A stretch of DNA of 35,359 bases from Candidatus Thorarchaeota archaeon. Lineage in GTDB: Archaea > Asgardarchaeota > Thorarchaeia > Thorarchaeales > Thorarchaeaceae. The notes under the pieces were generated by a model. The model searched no databases, was not told the DNA's origin, and saw only the letters and a list, made by a program, of their open reading frames with translations. Positions 1 to 7,625 of this stretch are shown in pieces (the stretch's first letter is position 1; each line of letters opens with the position of its first letter). The translations under genes and the position numbers were made by a program. The stretch lies in assembly GCA_016839445.1 (NCBI GenBank), contig JAEOUG010000063.1, forward strand, positions 1 to 35,359, given 5' to 3'.

Positions 1-3000
1 CGGAGTAGTGTCCGAAACCGAGTTGTAGCCTGGAATGATTGGGAGGATTGGCGTCTGAACGCTCCAGAGATGGTCCCAGGACCCTGATGTTACATCGCGC
101 ATCCCCTCACGATCGATTGCCAGGCTCATGGCCTGTCGGACAATTGCTTGGGTCATGTGGGGGTTTTGATGATTAGTGAGCGCCACTGCCCAGCCAGTCT
201 GCTCTATGCCAACCTCGATGTTGTCGCGACCCCAGAGAACCCAGAAGGGCTGTTCCTCAACCCATATGTGCTGGAGTTCCTCCAGGATATCGAGTGCCTC
301 CTGTCCGATAGGTCCAGAGAGGTCAGGAGGACTCGGGTAGTTTGCATTCCAGTCTATTCCAAGCGCAAGAAGGTCGGAAACTAGGGAATCGTAGGTCGGG
401 TCATCGTACCCGTGGCACGTGGTCGAGTCTGAGGTGCCTAGTTCGAACCTAGGCATGTACCCAATCGATGGCAACCCCATTACTGCAATGTCAAATCCTT
501 GAATGGCCCACTGAGGAGGTGCTGAGGCAACCCAGCCATCATTATTATCGGTGAAGTCATCGCGAGCATGACCGGTCACCTCCACCCAATCTATTCTACA
601 CGCACCGTCAGTGCTGAGGAAGCCATCCTGATCGCTGTTCCAACCGTCAGAGTGGAATCTGAAACGTATCTCAACATCCAAACCTGAATACACACTCAGG
701 TCAAGCACATGAGACTCGAAGCCCGCAGAAGCACCTTGCAGGCCTGCCAGAGTCACCCAGTCCACGCCATCTGTTGAAATCTGGACTTCGACATAATCAC
801 TAGCACTCTCAGTGTCATACTGAATGGAGTAGCTAAGCGAAACCGGCCCAGAGGGCAGATGAAAGGCTTTGGTCAGCCAATCTTCCCAGAGAGTGCCATA
901 GCCGGGCGGAGTGGAAGCCAGACTCCATTGATCATACTCGCTATCGTAGCCTGCACAATACATGACCCCCTCACTTTCGTAGATAGAGTGACGGAAATGA
1001 GGTTGATAGGAAACCTGCGTCCACACTGGTGGACCTGACGGGCTCGGCCCCTCCAACCCGTATATTCCACGGTAGATTACACCTTTGGTCCAATATAGCC
1101 AAGGCATCTCATGGACTATGCACTCAATCCCAATCTCACGAAGGTTAGATGCGATCCAATTCGCTCGCATGATGCCCATGGGTGACTCCTGAGCCACCAA
1201 GATATTCATGGTGAACAAGGGGTCCCCAGTGACCGTCGGGTAGTCTGCGGATTGAGGAGTACCAAGAGCAAACCAGGACAGAGATGATACCGAAGCGCAG
1301 ATAATATTGTGCTCGGTATCAACAGGGATTATGGTAACATCTACCCACTCCCAGATGCCCGGAGCGGTTTCCTCATAATGAAAGATTCTCAGATTCTCTT
1401 CCTCAGCGAGTGTCATGCCAGCATCATCGTACTCCATGAATACCTTCACTTCTCCAGTATGGTCGACCGTTGTAGTGATGTCATAGTATAGCCCAATAGA
1501 ATTGAATCCTGAAACAGGAGCGGGTTGGGTCGGACTCACATGAACGCTGGTCTCACCAGAGCTTGTTACTCCTTGTACCGTCACGTACACGTTCTGGCGA
1601 CCATCACCGCTTGTGTCAAAGCCATCTGTGAAACACCAGTGGTTCTCCGCATAATCCGCATCTAGCAACTCGATGCTCACGAAGGCAGGAGGGCTTTCGA
1701 AAAACCCGTCAGTGACCACAAATGACAGCAGATAGTATCCAGGCACATCTGGTAGGAATCTCATTCCACAGAAGGGGTCACCCCAAAATGAGTCAATTTC
1801 TGCCGTACTATCCTCTGGTTTCGTTATTACGTTCCAGTATCCCCAGAGCGCTTTGCCATCCGGGTCGCTTCCATATCCGGAAAGCAAGAAATTGGGTAAC
1901 TCACCACTCCCTCCTGAATGAATCTCCTCACGACCCAAGACGAGATCTTCAACCAATCCTCCCTGATAGTAGAATGCTGCACTTGCTATTGGCGGGCTCC
2001 CTCCAGATGAAACATAGACATCTTCACTACCATAGCGCTCATCAACATAGCAGACCAAGTCGCCGTAGAAGTGACTCATGGTCTGGTCAGAGGTGTGGTT
2101 GGACACCTGAAAGGCTCTGTTTGTGGACAGAGAGTAGATGTAGACATCCATATTGCCTTCGATGTTGCTCTCGAAGGTAATTCGGTTGCCATCAGTAACG
2201 GGATGGTGGTTATCAAATCCACCACCTTGTATCGACCGATACTCACCAGTATCCATGTTCTTGGCCATGACGTCAACACTTGATGATCCGTACCTCGCTG
2301 AGCTCCATGCAATCCATGAACCACTTGTGGAAGGCTCCAATTCATCGTAGTCCGCTTTTTCTGTGACTGTTAGTATGCAATCGGCCATCAAGTCATAGGC
2401 CATTATGTCAAATTGCTGGGTAGGGTAGTCGTACTCAGCCCACACTACAAACCTATCACCTACCTCAAGAGTGAACGTGGGCGGGTCAGGACCAGCCAAT
2501 AGCACAGGTTCCCTTGTGGTGCCTAGCCAGTTAATATTGTACAGCCAGACGCTGGAGTCAAAAGATGGTCCCTCTCTCCATACCACTATGTCCCCATGAA
2601 TCCGCGTCTCTCGCATTTGTAATGACGTGCCAAGAGCAGCCTCTTCTCCAGTAGAGATATCATAAAGCACGACCCTGCCATTTAGTGAATACCTACTGTC
2701 ATAGGAGGTGTAAACAATGAAATTGCCTGAAATGTCGGGCATGCATTCATCTCTGTCACCACTGGTGACCTGCATGGCTGGACCAAAGGGAGTCCCGTCG
2801 TCCAGAAGTCGTTGATACCAAACATTGCCCGGCCCCCACCGACCTTCATCGTCGCGAGTCATTACTGTATAGACAACTATGTAGGATATTCCATCGTGTC
2901 CCAACCGGGGCATATTCTCATAGAGAATCGATGCTGTGATTCGATGCTCTGTCACGCCAGACGCTTCTGCAAAGGACGGGGATTCCACAATGTGTGGATC

Positions 3001-3123
3001 GCCTTCAGTCGTATCACCAGATTGTGCCTCAGGAGCGCTAGCAGTGCTCATCAGCAAGAGCAATCCAACAACAGCAAATAGACCCAACAGCATGGTGTGA
3101 TGTCGACCAGTTCGATATGTCAT
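1..3123 (-). CDS. Secreted multidomain protein: TolB-like propeller, PKD-like domain, solute-binding-protein family 5-like region (C-terminus outside window)
   Basis: The frame is open for 1041 codons from the ATG at 3123 to the window edge, so the gene is partial. A signal peptide is clear: an Arg/His-rich start, the hydrophobic stretch LLGLFAVVGLLLLM, then ASA. Residues about 100-370 hold repeated strands of the type DIVVWRE, FVVWAEYD, WIAWSS, like TolB/WD40 beta-propeller blades. Residues about 378-485 look PKD-like. About 495-620 is a beta domain ending SSLSWFALG. From about 625 the text resembles extracytoplasmic solute-binding protein family 5 (peptide/nickel ABC binding proteins): NWIASNLREIGIECIV, then GYDDPTYDSLVSDLL and EELQHIWVEEQPFWVLW. 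A MAM- or immune-inhibitor-like jelly-roll (about 697-857) interrupts this part. The VRQAMSLAIDRE signature appears after the C-lobe segment, which is unusual order. No ABC permease genes are visible here. I infer surface peptide or solute capture. Confidence 0.8.
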   Translation of the reverse strand, partial: MTYRTGRHHTMLLGLFAVVGLLLLMSTASAPEAQSGDTTEGDPHIVESPSFAEASGVTEHRITASILYENMPRLGHDGISYIVVYTVMTRDDEGRWGPGNVWYQRLLDDGTPFGPAMQVTSGDRDECMPDISGNFIVYTSYDSRYSLNGRVVLYDISTGEEAALGTSLQMRETRIHGDIVVWREGPSFDSSVWLYNINWLGTTREPVLLAGPDPPTFTLEVGDRFVVWAEYDYPTQQFDIMAYDLMADCILTVTEKADYDELEPSTSGSWIAWSSARYGSSSVDVMAKNMDTGEYRSIQGGGFDNHHPVTDGNRITFESNIEGNMDVYIYSLSTNRAFQVSNHTSDQTMSHFYGDLVCYVDERYGSEDVYVSSGGSPPIASAAFYYQGGLVEDLVLGREEIHSGGSGELPNFLLSGYGSDPDGKALWGYWNVITKPEDSTAEIDSFWGDPFCGMRFLPDVPGYYLLSFVVTDGFFESPPAFVSIELLDADYAENHWCFTDGFDTSGDGRQNVYVTVQGVTSSGETSVHVSPTQPAPVSGFNSIGLYYDITTTVDHTGEVKVFMEYDDAGMTLAEEENLRIFHYEETAPGIWEWVDVTIIPVDTEHNIICASVSSLSWFALGTPQSADYPTVTGDPLFTMNILVAQESPMGIMRANWIASNLREIGIECIVHEMPWLYWTKGVIYRGIYGLEGPSPSGPPVWTQVSYQPHFRHSIYESEGVMYCAGYDSEYDQWSLASTPPGYGTLWEDWLTKAFHLPSGPVSLSYSIQYDTESASDYVEVQISTDGVDWVTLAGLQGASAGFESHVLDLSVYSGLDVEIRFRFHSDGWNSDQDGFLSTDGACRIDWVEVTGHARDDFTDNNDGWVASAPPQWAIQGFDIAVMGLPSIGYMPRFELGTSDSTTCHGYDDPTYDSLVSDLLALGIDWNANYPSPPDLSGPIGQEALDILEELQHIWVEEQPFWVLWGRDNIEVGIEQTGWAVALTNHQNPHMTQAIVRQAMSLAIDREGMRDVTSGSWDHLWSVQTPILPIIPGYNSVSDTTP

Positions 3124-3411
3124 TCCTCTCTCAGCTCTCCTCTCCGCTACACCATCACCCAGAAGAAGTCGAAGAGGTCCCAGCCGGCACCACACGAGTG
3201 AATCATGGCCTTCGTTGTGCAAACGTAGTTCTGGGAAGCAGATTGTGTAATGATACTTACGCGTAACAGGCATGATATAAGTCATGCGATTACTGGAACA
3301 TGTGTTCCAACCTTCTTACTACAAGACGAAATCCCACAGGCAGACCGCAAAACGGAGACTTGTGCAAGGTCCTTGTTTCAGATGACTAAATAGGGGCGTT
3401 TGCTCGGTCGC
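3124..3411. promoter_or_regulatory. Divergent intergenic promoter region
   Basis: This gap separates the minus-strand propeller/solute-binding gene from the plus-strand serpin-like gene. For the minus gene, CTTATATCA (3274-3282 region) is a TATA-like box lying inside a short inverted repeat, CATGA-6-TCATG, at 3271-3286. For the plus gene, CTAAATA at 3386-3392 sits about 24 bases before the ATG at 3412, fitting a leaderless transcript. The shared 16-bp palindrome (3294-3309) lies just upstream of the minus-strand TATA box. No additional gene was found in this gap. Confidence 0.4.
3294..3309. promoter_or_regulatory. 16-bp palindromic operator candidate, copy 1
   Basis: TGGAACATGTGTTCCA has seven of eight symmetric base pairs. 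It lies about 12 bases upstream of the TATA-like box of the minus-strand propeller/solute-binding gene. It is one of four related sites upstream of surface-island genes (others at 4534, 6688 and 7341). It could bind a dimeric helix-turn-helix regulator; the regulator is not in this window. Confidence 0.5.
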
Positions 3412-4323
3412 ATGCTGTTGATCCCGATGAAATCAAAGACAACCTGCGCAGTCACATACCCAATTGTCGCTGCGCTCCTGAAAGCTGATGAATTCCTTGG
3501 CCCGAAGTTTCAAGGGTTCTCACCCGTTAACGCAATGCAGGAGAGGTTCCTGAAGGAGTTCTATGAGGCGAGCAGAAGCGATCTATCGCGATTCTCTGAA
3601 GATGAGATTGAGAGCATTGCCTCCACGAAAAGCGACGAGATGAACAAGTGGCTTGAGAAGCGGGGATTCAGCATCAAGCTCAACCCCTTCGATGAGGATG
3701 GATTCGGCGTTGCGAGTATGCTGAGCATTCTCGGCGAGTGGGCGAAGAAAGGAGCAAAGTACTCGGTCAAGACGGAGGATGGAGTATACTATCCAGGAGT
3801 GAAGATGACCAACTACGGACTTGGATTCTACCGTATACCAGACTCTGAGCACATGATAATCGAGATCGAGACACGGGGTAGCGACCGTGTATACCTCATG
3901 ATGGCCGAGGCGGGACCAACTGACCTTGACCTAGTAGAGCAGGTCGAAAATATCCGGAAGAAGATGAGGCCAGTAGAATCAGAATACAGCGGCGTGGCGT
4001 TCCCGAAGATAGACCTCGATATGAAGGCAGAAATCGACTGGCTTCTCCATCTACGACTTCAAGTGAGGGGCGAGTCCCTTCCGTACTATCAAATCGTTCA
4101 GGCGCTGCAGCAGACGAAACTGAAAATGAATGAGATTGGATTCCACGTCAAGAGCGCAGTGGCCATGGGTGCAATACTCTCTGCACCACTGAAGAGAGCG
4201 GAGCCCTATGTTATCAATAGGCCGTTCCTGATGTGGATTGAGAGACCTCAGTTCGCCAAGCCACTCTTTGCGGTATATCTGGACAAGGATGTCTGGAAGG
4301 AACCAGAGAACCTGGAGATGTAG
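3412..4323 (+). CDS. Serpin-like protein, probably non-inhibitory
   Basis: About 303 residues, against 370-400 for typical serpins, with no signal peptide. The C-terminal half follows the serpin core. GVKMTNYGLGFYRIPDSEH matches the strand reading v-x-M-M and the following turn. AFPKIDLDMKAEIDWLLHL matches the PkFkiE-ydL-L segment. LKMNEIGFHVKSAV matches the hinge before the reactive loop, and INRPFLMWIE matches the closing drPFlf-I strand. The distance from the hinge Glu to RPF is normal for a reactive-centre loop. The hinge, however, reads F-H-V-K where inhibitory serpins have small residues (T-E-A-A), arguing against protease trapping. The N-terminal helices are poorly conserved. Start choice is uncertain: a TTG at 3400 has AGGGG only three bases upstream, while the ATG at 3412 fits a leaderless promoter; ATG 3427 is also possible. 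The fold call is from motif reading only. Confidence 0.6.
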   Translation: MLLIPMKSKTTCAVTYPIVAALLKADEFLGPKFQGFSPVNAMQERFLKEFYEASRSDLSRFSEDEIESIASTKSDEMNKWLEKRGFSIKLNPFDEDGFGVASMLSILGEWAKKGAKYSVKTEDGVYYPGVKMTNYGLGFYRIPDSEHMIIEIETRGSDRVYLMMAEAGPTDLDLVEQVENIRKKMRPVESEYSGVAFPKIDLDMKAEIDWLLHLRLQVRGESLPYYQIVQALQQTKLKMNEIGFHVKSAVAMGAILSAPLKRAEPYVINRPFLMWIERPQFAKPLFAVYLDKDVWKEPENLEM

Positions 4324-4597
4324 TAGTGCCCTATTCAGTCGGAGCAAATACCACAGAGTGGTCTGCCTAGCCTTGAGATACGAGAACATGTGTGATAGCA
4401 GAAGTCACATGCGGGACAGCTCGTGTGCAGACTTGCTTTGTCAGATATAAGAATTAAGATATAATCATGCTCAGTTCCCATCCGGGGCAGGTAACAGGCG
4501 TATTGCCAGCAGAAGACACGTCTACTCGCCAGACTGAACACGTGTTTCAGGAGTACGTTGATTAGGCCCCGCACAATGGCACCCATGTGAGTAGGAG
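4324..4597. other. Intergenic region with AT-rich promoter-like core
   Basis: The gap between the serpin-like gene and the four-helix membrane protein gene contains an AT-rich core at about 4443-4467 with two TATA-like elements (AGATATAAG and AAGATATAAT) that could work in either direction. It also holds one degraded copy (GAGAACATGTGTGATA, 4383-4398) and one good copy (4534-4549) of the palindrome found elsewhere in the island. A minus-strand frame here encodes a CPAC/CGIC cysteine pattern (see findings), but no confident gene is called. Confidence 0.4.
4534..4549. promoter_or_regulatory. 16-bp palindromic operator candidate, copy 2
   Basis: CTGAACACGTGTTTCA carries the core GAACACGTGTT and differs from the symmetric consensus near its right end. 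It is 48 bases before the start codon of the four-helix membrane protein gene. This is a position where a repressor or activator could touch the promoter. Confidence 0.5.
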
Positions 4598-5068
4598 ATG
4601 CTCCAAGAACAAGAATCCCCTCGACCAAGAATCATGAGTATTGGATGGGAGAACCAGATGATACTGATCCTCCAGGGAGTATCTGCATTCATGGTTGTGC
4701 AGAACCTGATGACTCTCCTTCTGTACACAGGCACCTATCTCGTCACAGGTCTCATCGCGGGCTACTGGATCTGGGGTGTCTTCATGTTGTCCCTGTACGC
4801 ATTCGGATTCGTTCAGGCAGCGCTATTCATCATATGGGTCCTAAGAGGAACGCCCGTTCCGAGAGCCTACATCGTGGACACCTTCACGCTGTCTCTTGCC
4901 GCGCTCTCTGCCACCTACTGGTATCTCGTGCAGCCAATCGCTCTCAATGCATGGCTTGGGCAATACTACCTTCCAGTGCTTGGAATCAATGTGGCAATCC
5001 TTGCCTTCAGAGGGCTGGTGTTCGTGAGAAGCCGAGAGGGCGCTTCGGCCACACCAGTTCGCGATTGA
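4598..5068 (+). CDS. Four-helix integral membrane protein, unknown function
   Basis: A 156-residue protein with four hydrophobic helices at roughly 21-40, 47-83 (possibly two helices with a short loop), 93-112 and 124-143. It ends in a short basic tail (FVRSREG). I do not recognise a family. No catalytic motif is visible. The ATG at 4598 has GGAG directly abutting it, which is too close for a good ribosome site. The ATG at residue 13 (4634) would remove the charged leader and start just ahead of the first helix, so the true start is open. It converges on the FG-GAP protein gene, with 95 bases between stops. A palindromic operator candidate stands just upstream, as with other surface-island genes, so a role at the cell envelope together with them is inferred. 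Confidence 0.7.
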   Translation: MLQEQESPRPRIMSIGWENQMILILQGVSAFMVVQNLMTLLLYTGTYLVTGLIAGYWIWGVFMLSLYAFGFVQAALFIIWVLRGTPVPRAYIVDTFTLSLAALSATYWYLVQPIALNAWLGQYYLPVLGINVAILAFRGLVFVRSREGASATPVRD

Positions 5069-5163
5069 GCTCTGCTACTCGAAGACCGCGTCCCCTCTCT
5101 ATAGAGCAAGACCGTGACTTCCCACAGCAGTCCGCCGGTAGAACAGGTTTGCCCGTATTCAAG

Positions 5164-6594
5164 CTACCCTCTCTGCCGCCTGACGACGAGCGCAATCAGG
5201 ATAACCGCCACTGGTATCCCCACGGCTATCGCGAGCAGCTCGGGTGAAATGGGCAGTCCCCCTGATGTGCCCCCAGTAGTGGTGGTAGTACTCGTCGACG
5301 ATGTTGCGGAAGTGGTGGGAACGACAACGGTCTCGGCTTCGTCATTGTCGTAGTTGCCAATCTCGATAGTACTTGCATAGAGATAGCCGGTCTGACACTG
5401 CTGAATCACAGTGTCATTCCTGAAGATTGTGAACCACTCGTGCGGGAACGCAGTCTCATTCCAGTAGAGGAAGACCCATTCGTTCACTCCATCGCCGTCA
5501 AGGTCGTCGATATCAATGGATGTGTATCCTCCAGAGTACCAATGGTTGTCATGCACAAGAGAGATGTTGAAGGTGTTGACAATGCTGTCGTCAACGGTCT
5601 CGTAGATGTATATGAGATCGGCAACCGGATCCGGCACTACGATGTCAATCAGTTCGTCACCTGTGATGTCCCCCGCCATGACGCAGTTTGGCTGTTCACT
5701 GAGTAGAGGACAGCTCCATGATTTCACGAAGACGCCTCCTGTGTACTCAAGGACATGCACGAGCTCTTGGTCCTGATTGACGAGTACCTCGTTCTCATCG
5801 TCGTTATCCACGTCTGCGATCTGCACCTGGTCGACGTGGTTCAGGAAATCACCAGTGACGAATCCGTAGTTCCTGATGTTCTCCCAATGATCCGTCTGCC
5901 AGTCATAAAGCCTGAGGCGAGACACGCCGTCTGCATCAGGGAACTCTTCGGTGACCAAGAACTCAAGGTCGCCGTTATTGTCAAGGTCCCCGACGGCACA
6001 TGCGGTCCCCCATACATTCCGTGGGTCTGTAGACGAGATGTTGAAGACAGGACAGTAAGTGTCGCCAACCATCTTGAATACGACTGAATGGAAGTGAGAA
6101 CCCACCGAGGCAAGAATCTCAAGGTCCGGGCCACCATCGTTATCGAGGTCTCCTGCAGCAACCGAGTGCACTTGGCATCCGTCCCATGTGGGGTGCGTGA
6201 GATTGTGCGATAGTACCATGACGCCGTCTTGATACTCGTAGATTTGGACCAGGTCACCGCTATTCCCCACGATGACTTCGTTGTCTCCGTCGCCATCAAC
6301 ATCCGTTATGATGAGGTCGTTGACCAACCCGAAGCCAGGGTCATAGACATCAAAGGAATAGTCATCTTGCCAGACGTCATCGACGTTCTCCCAAGCAGTC
6401 ACATCATGAACTGAGTAGTCGCCTCCAAAGAGGATCTCAATTCCAGAGGTCGTATAGTCGGCCGGCCACTCGTTGCTAACAGCTGCCGGTTCTACAAGAG
6501 TGTTCAGAGGAGCTGCAAGTAGCGCCACTTGAAACACAAGCAAAAAGACCGCAAGGGCCGGAATACTGACTCTTCTCCACGCTCTCCATATCAC
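5164..6594 (-). CDS. Membrane-anchored FG-GAP/VCBS beta-propeller surface protein
   Basis: 476 residues. A basic N-terminus and a hydrophobic segment (residues about 10-28) form a signal peptide. Seven FG-GAP-type repeats follow, each with an acidic calcium-binding loop: ITDVDGDGDNE, AAGDLDNDGGPD, AVGDLDNNGDLE, QIADVDNDDENE, MAGDITGDELID, DIDDLDGDGVNE and EIGNYDNDEAE. Seven repeats fit one closed integrin-alpha-type propeller (known fold; closure here is inferred). A Thr/Ser-rich linker (about 427-446), a single membrane helix (about 452-471) and a short RRQRG tail place the propeller outside the cell. The GTG start at 6594 is supported by GGAGGG seven bases upstream; the nearby ATG at 6599 stops after two codons. 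It likely mediates adhesion or ligand binding; the ligand is unknown. Confidence 0.88.
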   Translation of the reverse strand: MIWRAWRRVSIPALAVFLLVFQVALLAAPLNTLVEPAAVSNEWPADYTTSGIEILFGGDYSVHDVTAWENVDDVWQDDYSFDVYDPGFGLVNDLIITDVDGDGDNEVIVGNSGDLVQIYEYQDGVMVLSHNLTHPTWDGCQVHSVAAGDLDNDGGPDLEILASVGSHFHSVVFKMVGDTYCPVFNISSTDPRNVWGTACAVGDLDNNGDLEFLVTEEFPDADGVSRLRLYDWQTDHWENIRNYGFVTGDFLNHVDQVQIADVDNDDENEVLVNQDQELVHVLEYTGGVFVKSWSCPLLSEQPNCVMAGDITGDELIDIVVPDPVADLIYIYETVDDSIVNTFNISLVHDNHWYSGGYTSIDIDDLDGDGVNEWVFLYWNETAFPHEWFTIFRNDTVIQQCQTGYLYASTIEIGNYDNDEAETVVVPTTSATSSTSTTTTTGGTSGGLPISPELLAIAVGIPVAVILIALVVRRQRG

Positions 6595-6601
6595 TTCATA
6601 A

Positions 6602-6607
6602 CCCTCC
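6602..6607 (-). promoter_or_regulatory. Ribosome binding site fixing the GTG start of the FG-GAP gene
   Basis: GGAGGG on the minus strand lies seven bases before GTG 6594. It distinguishes this start from an ATG at 6599 that is followed immediately by a stop. Confidence 0.7.
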
Positions 6608-6633
6608 AGAGCGTGGAGCGAATAGGTGAAACC

Positions 6634-6703
6634 ATTACTTAAGTATTAGGACTAAGTGCTCTCGTTCCGCCCTCTCATCCGAATCACTAGAACACGTGTT
6701 CTA
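6634..6703 (-). promoter_or_regulatory. Promoter of FG-GAP gene with perfect 16-bp palindrome (copy 3)
   Basis: TAGAACACGTGTTCTA at 6688-6703 is a perfect 16-bp palindrome, the best copy of the island motif. About 40 bases closer to the gene, AATACTTAAGTAAT (about 6637-6650) is an AT-rich, TATA-like element. The palindrome is therefore positioned upstream of the promoter core, where an activator would sit, although repression is not excluded. Confidence 0.55.
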
Positions 6704-6757
6704 ACGAGTCGGTTCATGGAGTTCAGCCAACTGACTGCAGAAGAAACAGATGATCTA

Positions 6758-6877
6758 TCAGGCCTTAGTGGCGGCCTCAAGCCGTTCCTGCCTGAGCCGG
6801 GCCTGACGCAGACGGTGCCTCCTGAGGAGCGTACGACTTCCAGCGGATCTGTCAAGTTTGGTCTTGCGCACGGACAT
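6758..6877 (-). CDS. Small basic protein candidate, 39 residues
   Basis: A 39-codon minus-strand frame with ATG at 6877 and stop at 6758. The product is strongly basic and probably helical (LLRRHRLRQARLRQERLEAA). GGAG stands 11 bases upstream, which is on the long side. It follows another small candidate (7011-7154), and a GC-rich hairpin at 6907-6939 lies between them. I recognise no family. The composition looks protein-like but the length is too short for certainty; the competing plus-strand frame reads as Arg/Pro/Gly-rich noise. Confidence 0.35.
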   Translation of the reverse strand: MSVRKTKLDRSAGSRTLLRRHRLRQARLRQERLEAATKA

Positions 6878-6906
6878 GGTCAGTTCATCTCCAGAGCCGG
6901 CATGGT

Positions 6907-6939
6907 GTGGGGGACAAGCCTAGGGGAGCCCGCCCCCAC
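6907..6939. repeat. GC-rich inverted repeat (hairpin)
   Basis: GTGGGGG at 6907-6913 pairs with CCCCCAC at 6933-6939, giving a seven-pair stem and a 19-base loop. On the minus strand it follows the 47-residue candidate ORF and precedes the 39-residue one, so it could be an attenuating or transcript-stabilising structure. Confidence 0.4.
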
Positions 6940-7010
6940 TGTGTCTCTGATGCCGGGAGGTGCACGGAGACAGCGAATGACCTCATTCGAAAATGAGGAG
7001 CATAATGATG

Positions 7011-7154
7011 TCAGGAACTCGCGTACAGGTACCGCAGACTCTGGGCGTCCTGGTCTGTCGGCTCACGGTCGCTATCGAGCAGTCCATAGAGGACGTTGAG
7101 AACTTCGGCGTTCTTCTGGAGGGTGGATGTCGGTCGGGTTTCGCTGTCGGTCAT
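7011..7154 (-). CDS. Small acidic protein candidate, 47 residues
   Basis: A 47-codon minus-strand frame (ATG 7154, stop 7011). The protein has a polar start (MTDSETRPTSTLQ), a possible amphipathic helix (NAEVLNVLYGLLDSD) and an acidic middle ending SLRYLYASS. Signals around it are good: GGAG is eight bases upstream of the ATG, and CTTTTATTTGG, a TATA-like box, is centred near 7223, so transcription would start about 40 bases before the ATG. The family is unknown. It may be co-transcribed with the 39-residue candidate downstream. Confidence 0.5.
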   Translation of the reverse strand: MTDSETRPTSTLQKNAEVLNVLYGLLDSDREPTDQDAQSLRYLYASS

Positions 7155-7625
7155 TTCGCTTGCTCCGTGCGTATTCTGGTTGTGTGGTACAACTAACCTC
7201 TACTACGAGTGGAAACCAAATAAAAGTAAGCGTTATGCACAGAGTACAAGGATATCACCCACGTAATACGCGGAGAGACATGTAGATACGACTGCCCCAG
7301 AGTGGGCTCCTGTGGCCTCATAGGGCTGTTGACAGGGGTCTGCAAAACGTGTTCCACAAGAAGGAGGGGGGACAGGGCCTCGAGCAGATCAGGCCCACGG
7401 GGACCCGATTTTGAGGGATGCAGTTCCGCGGAGGCCCATGGTCTGCAATGAAGGTAGTGTTGAAGTCTCGACTGCATTTTCAGGAAGCCGGTGAACCCTT
7501 CTATTCCGGAGGGCACCCATCTGGAGGAGAGGGATATCCTCACAATACTTAATTCACGTCTTTTCGGGGACTTCCACATACCTACGTCTTGCGATGTTAG
7601 GAGGACGAAGGAGAAGAATGACACC
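7155..7625. other. Long intergenic region with back-to-back promoters
   Basis: No protein gene is supported here. At the left end is the TATA-like box for the small minus-strand ORF (about 7218-7228). A GC-rich middle (7280-7470) contains a palindrome half-copy at 7341 and a short inverted repeat, GGGCCT (7375-7380) with AGGCCC (7391-7396). Near the right end ATACTTAATTC (about 7546-7556) is a TATA-like box for the Ig-repeat gene that follows. The GC-rich middle could be a structured leader or small RNA, but I recognise no RNA family. Confidence 0.4.
7341..7356. promoter_or_regulatory. 16-bp palindromic operator candidate, copy 4 (degenerate)
   Basis: TGCAAAACGTGTTCCA keeps the right half-site TGTTCCA intact and has two changes in the left half-site. 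It lies about 200 bases upstream of the TATA-like box of the Ig-repeat gene, so its effect on that gene is less certain than for the other copies. Confidence 0.35.

Noticed and set aside
437..453. A T-arm-like hairpin, CCTAG-TTCGAAC-CTAGG, suggesting a tRNA
   Set aside because: No matching acceptor, D or anticodon arms are present around it, and it lies within an intact coding frame.
1722..2180. A 152-codon plus-strand frame inside the propeller/solute-binding gene
   Set aside because: It is antisense to a continuous 1041-codon frame with domain-like repeats; its own product is His/Arg/Ser-rich noise.
4645..5247. A 200-codon plus-strand frame
   Set aside because: It is a shifted frame over the four-helix membrane protein gene and the tail of the FG-GAP gene, with no protein-like pattern.
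6656..7099. A 147-codon plus-strand frame
   Set aside because: Its product is low-complexity Arg/Gly/Pro-rich text; it crosses the perfect palindrome and opposes two better-supported small frames.
7280..7470. GC-rich stretch considered as SRP or RNase P RNA
   Set aside because: None of the conserved sequence blocks of these RNAs was recognised; only short inverted repeats are present.
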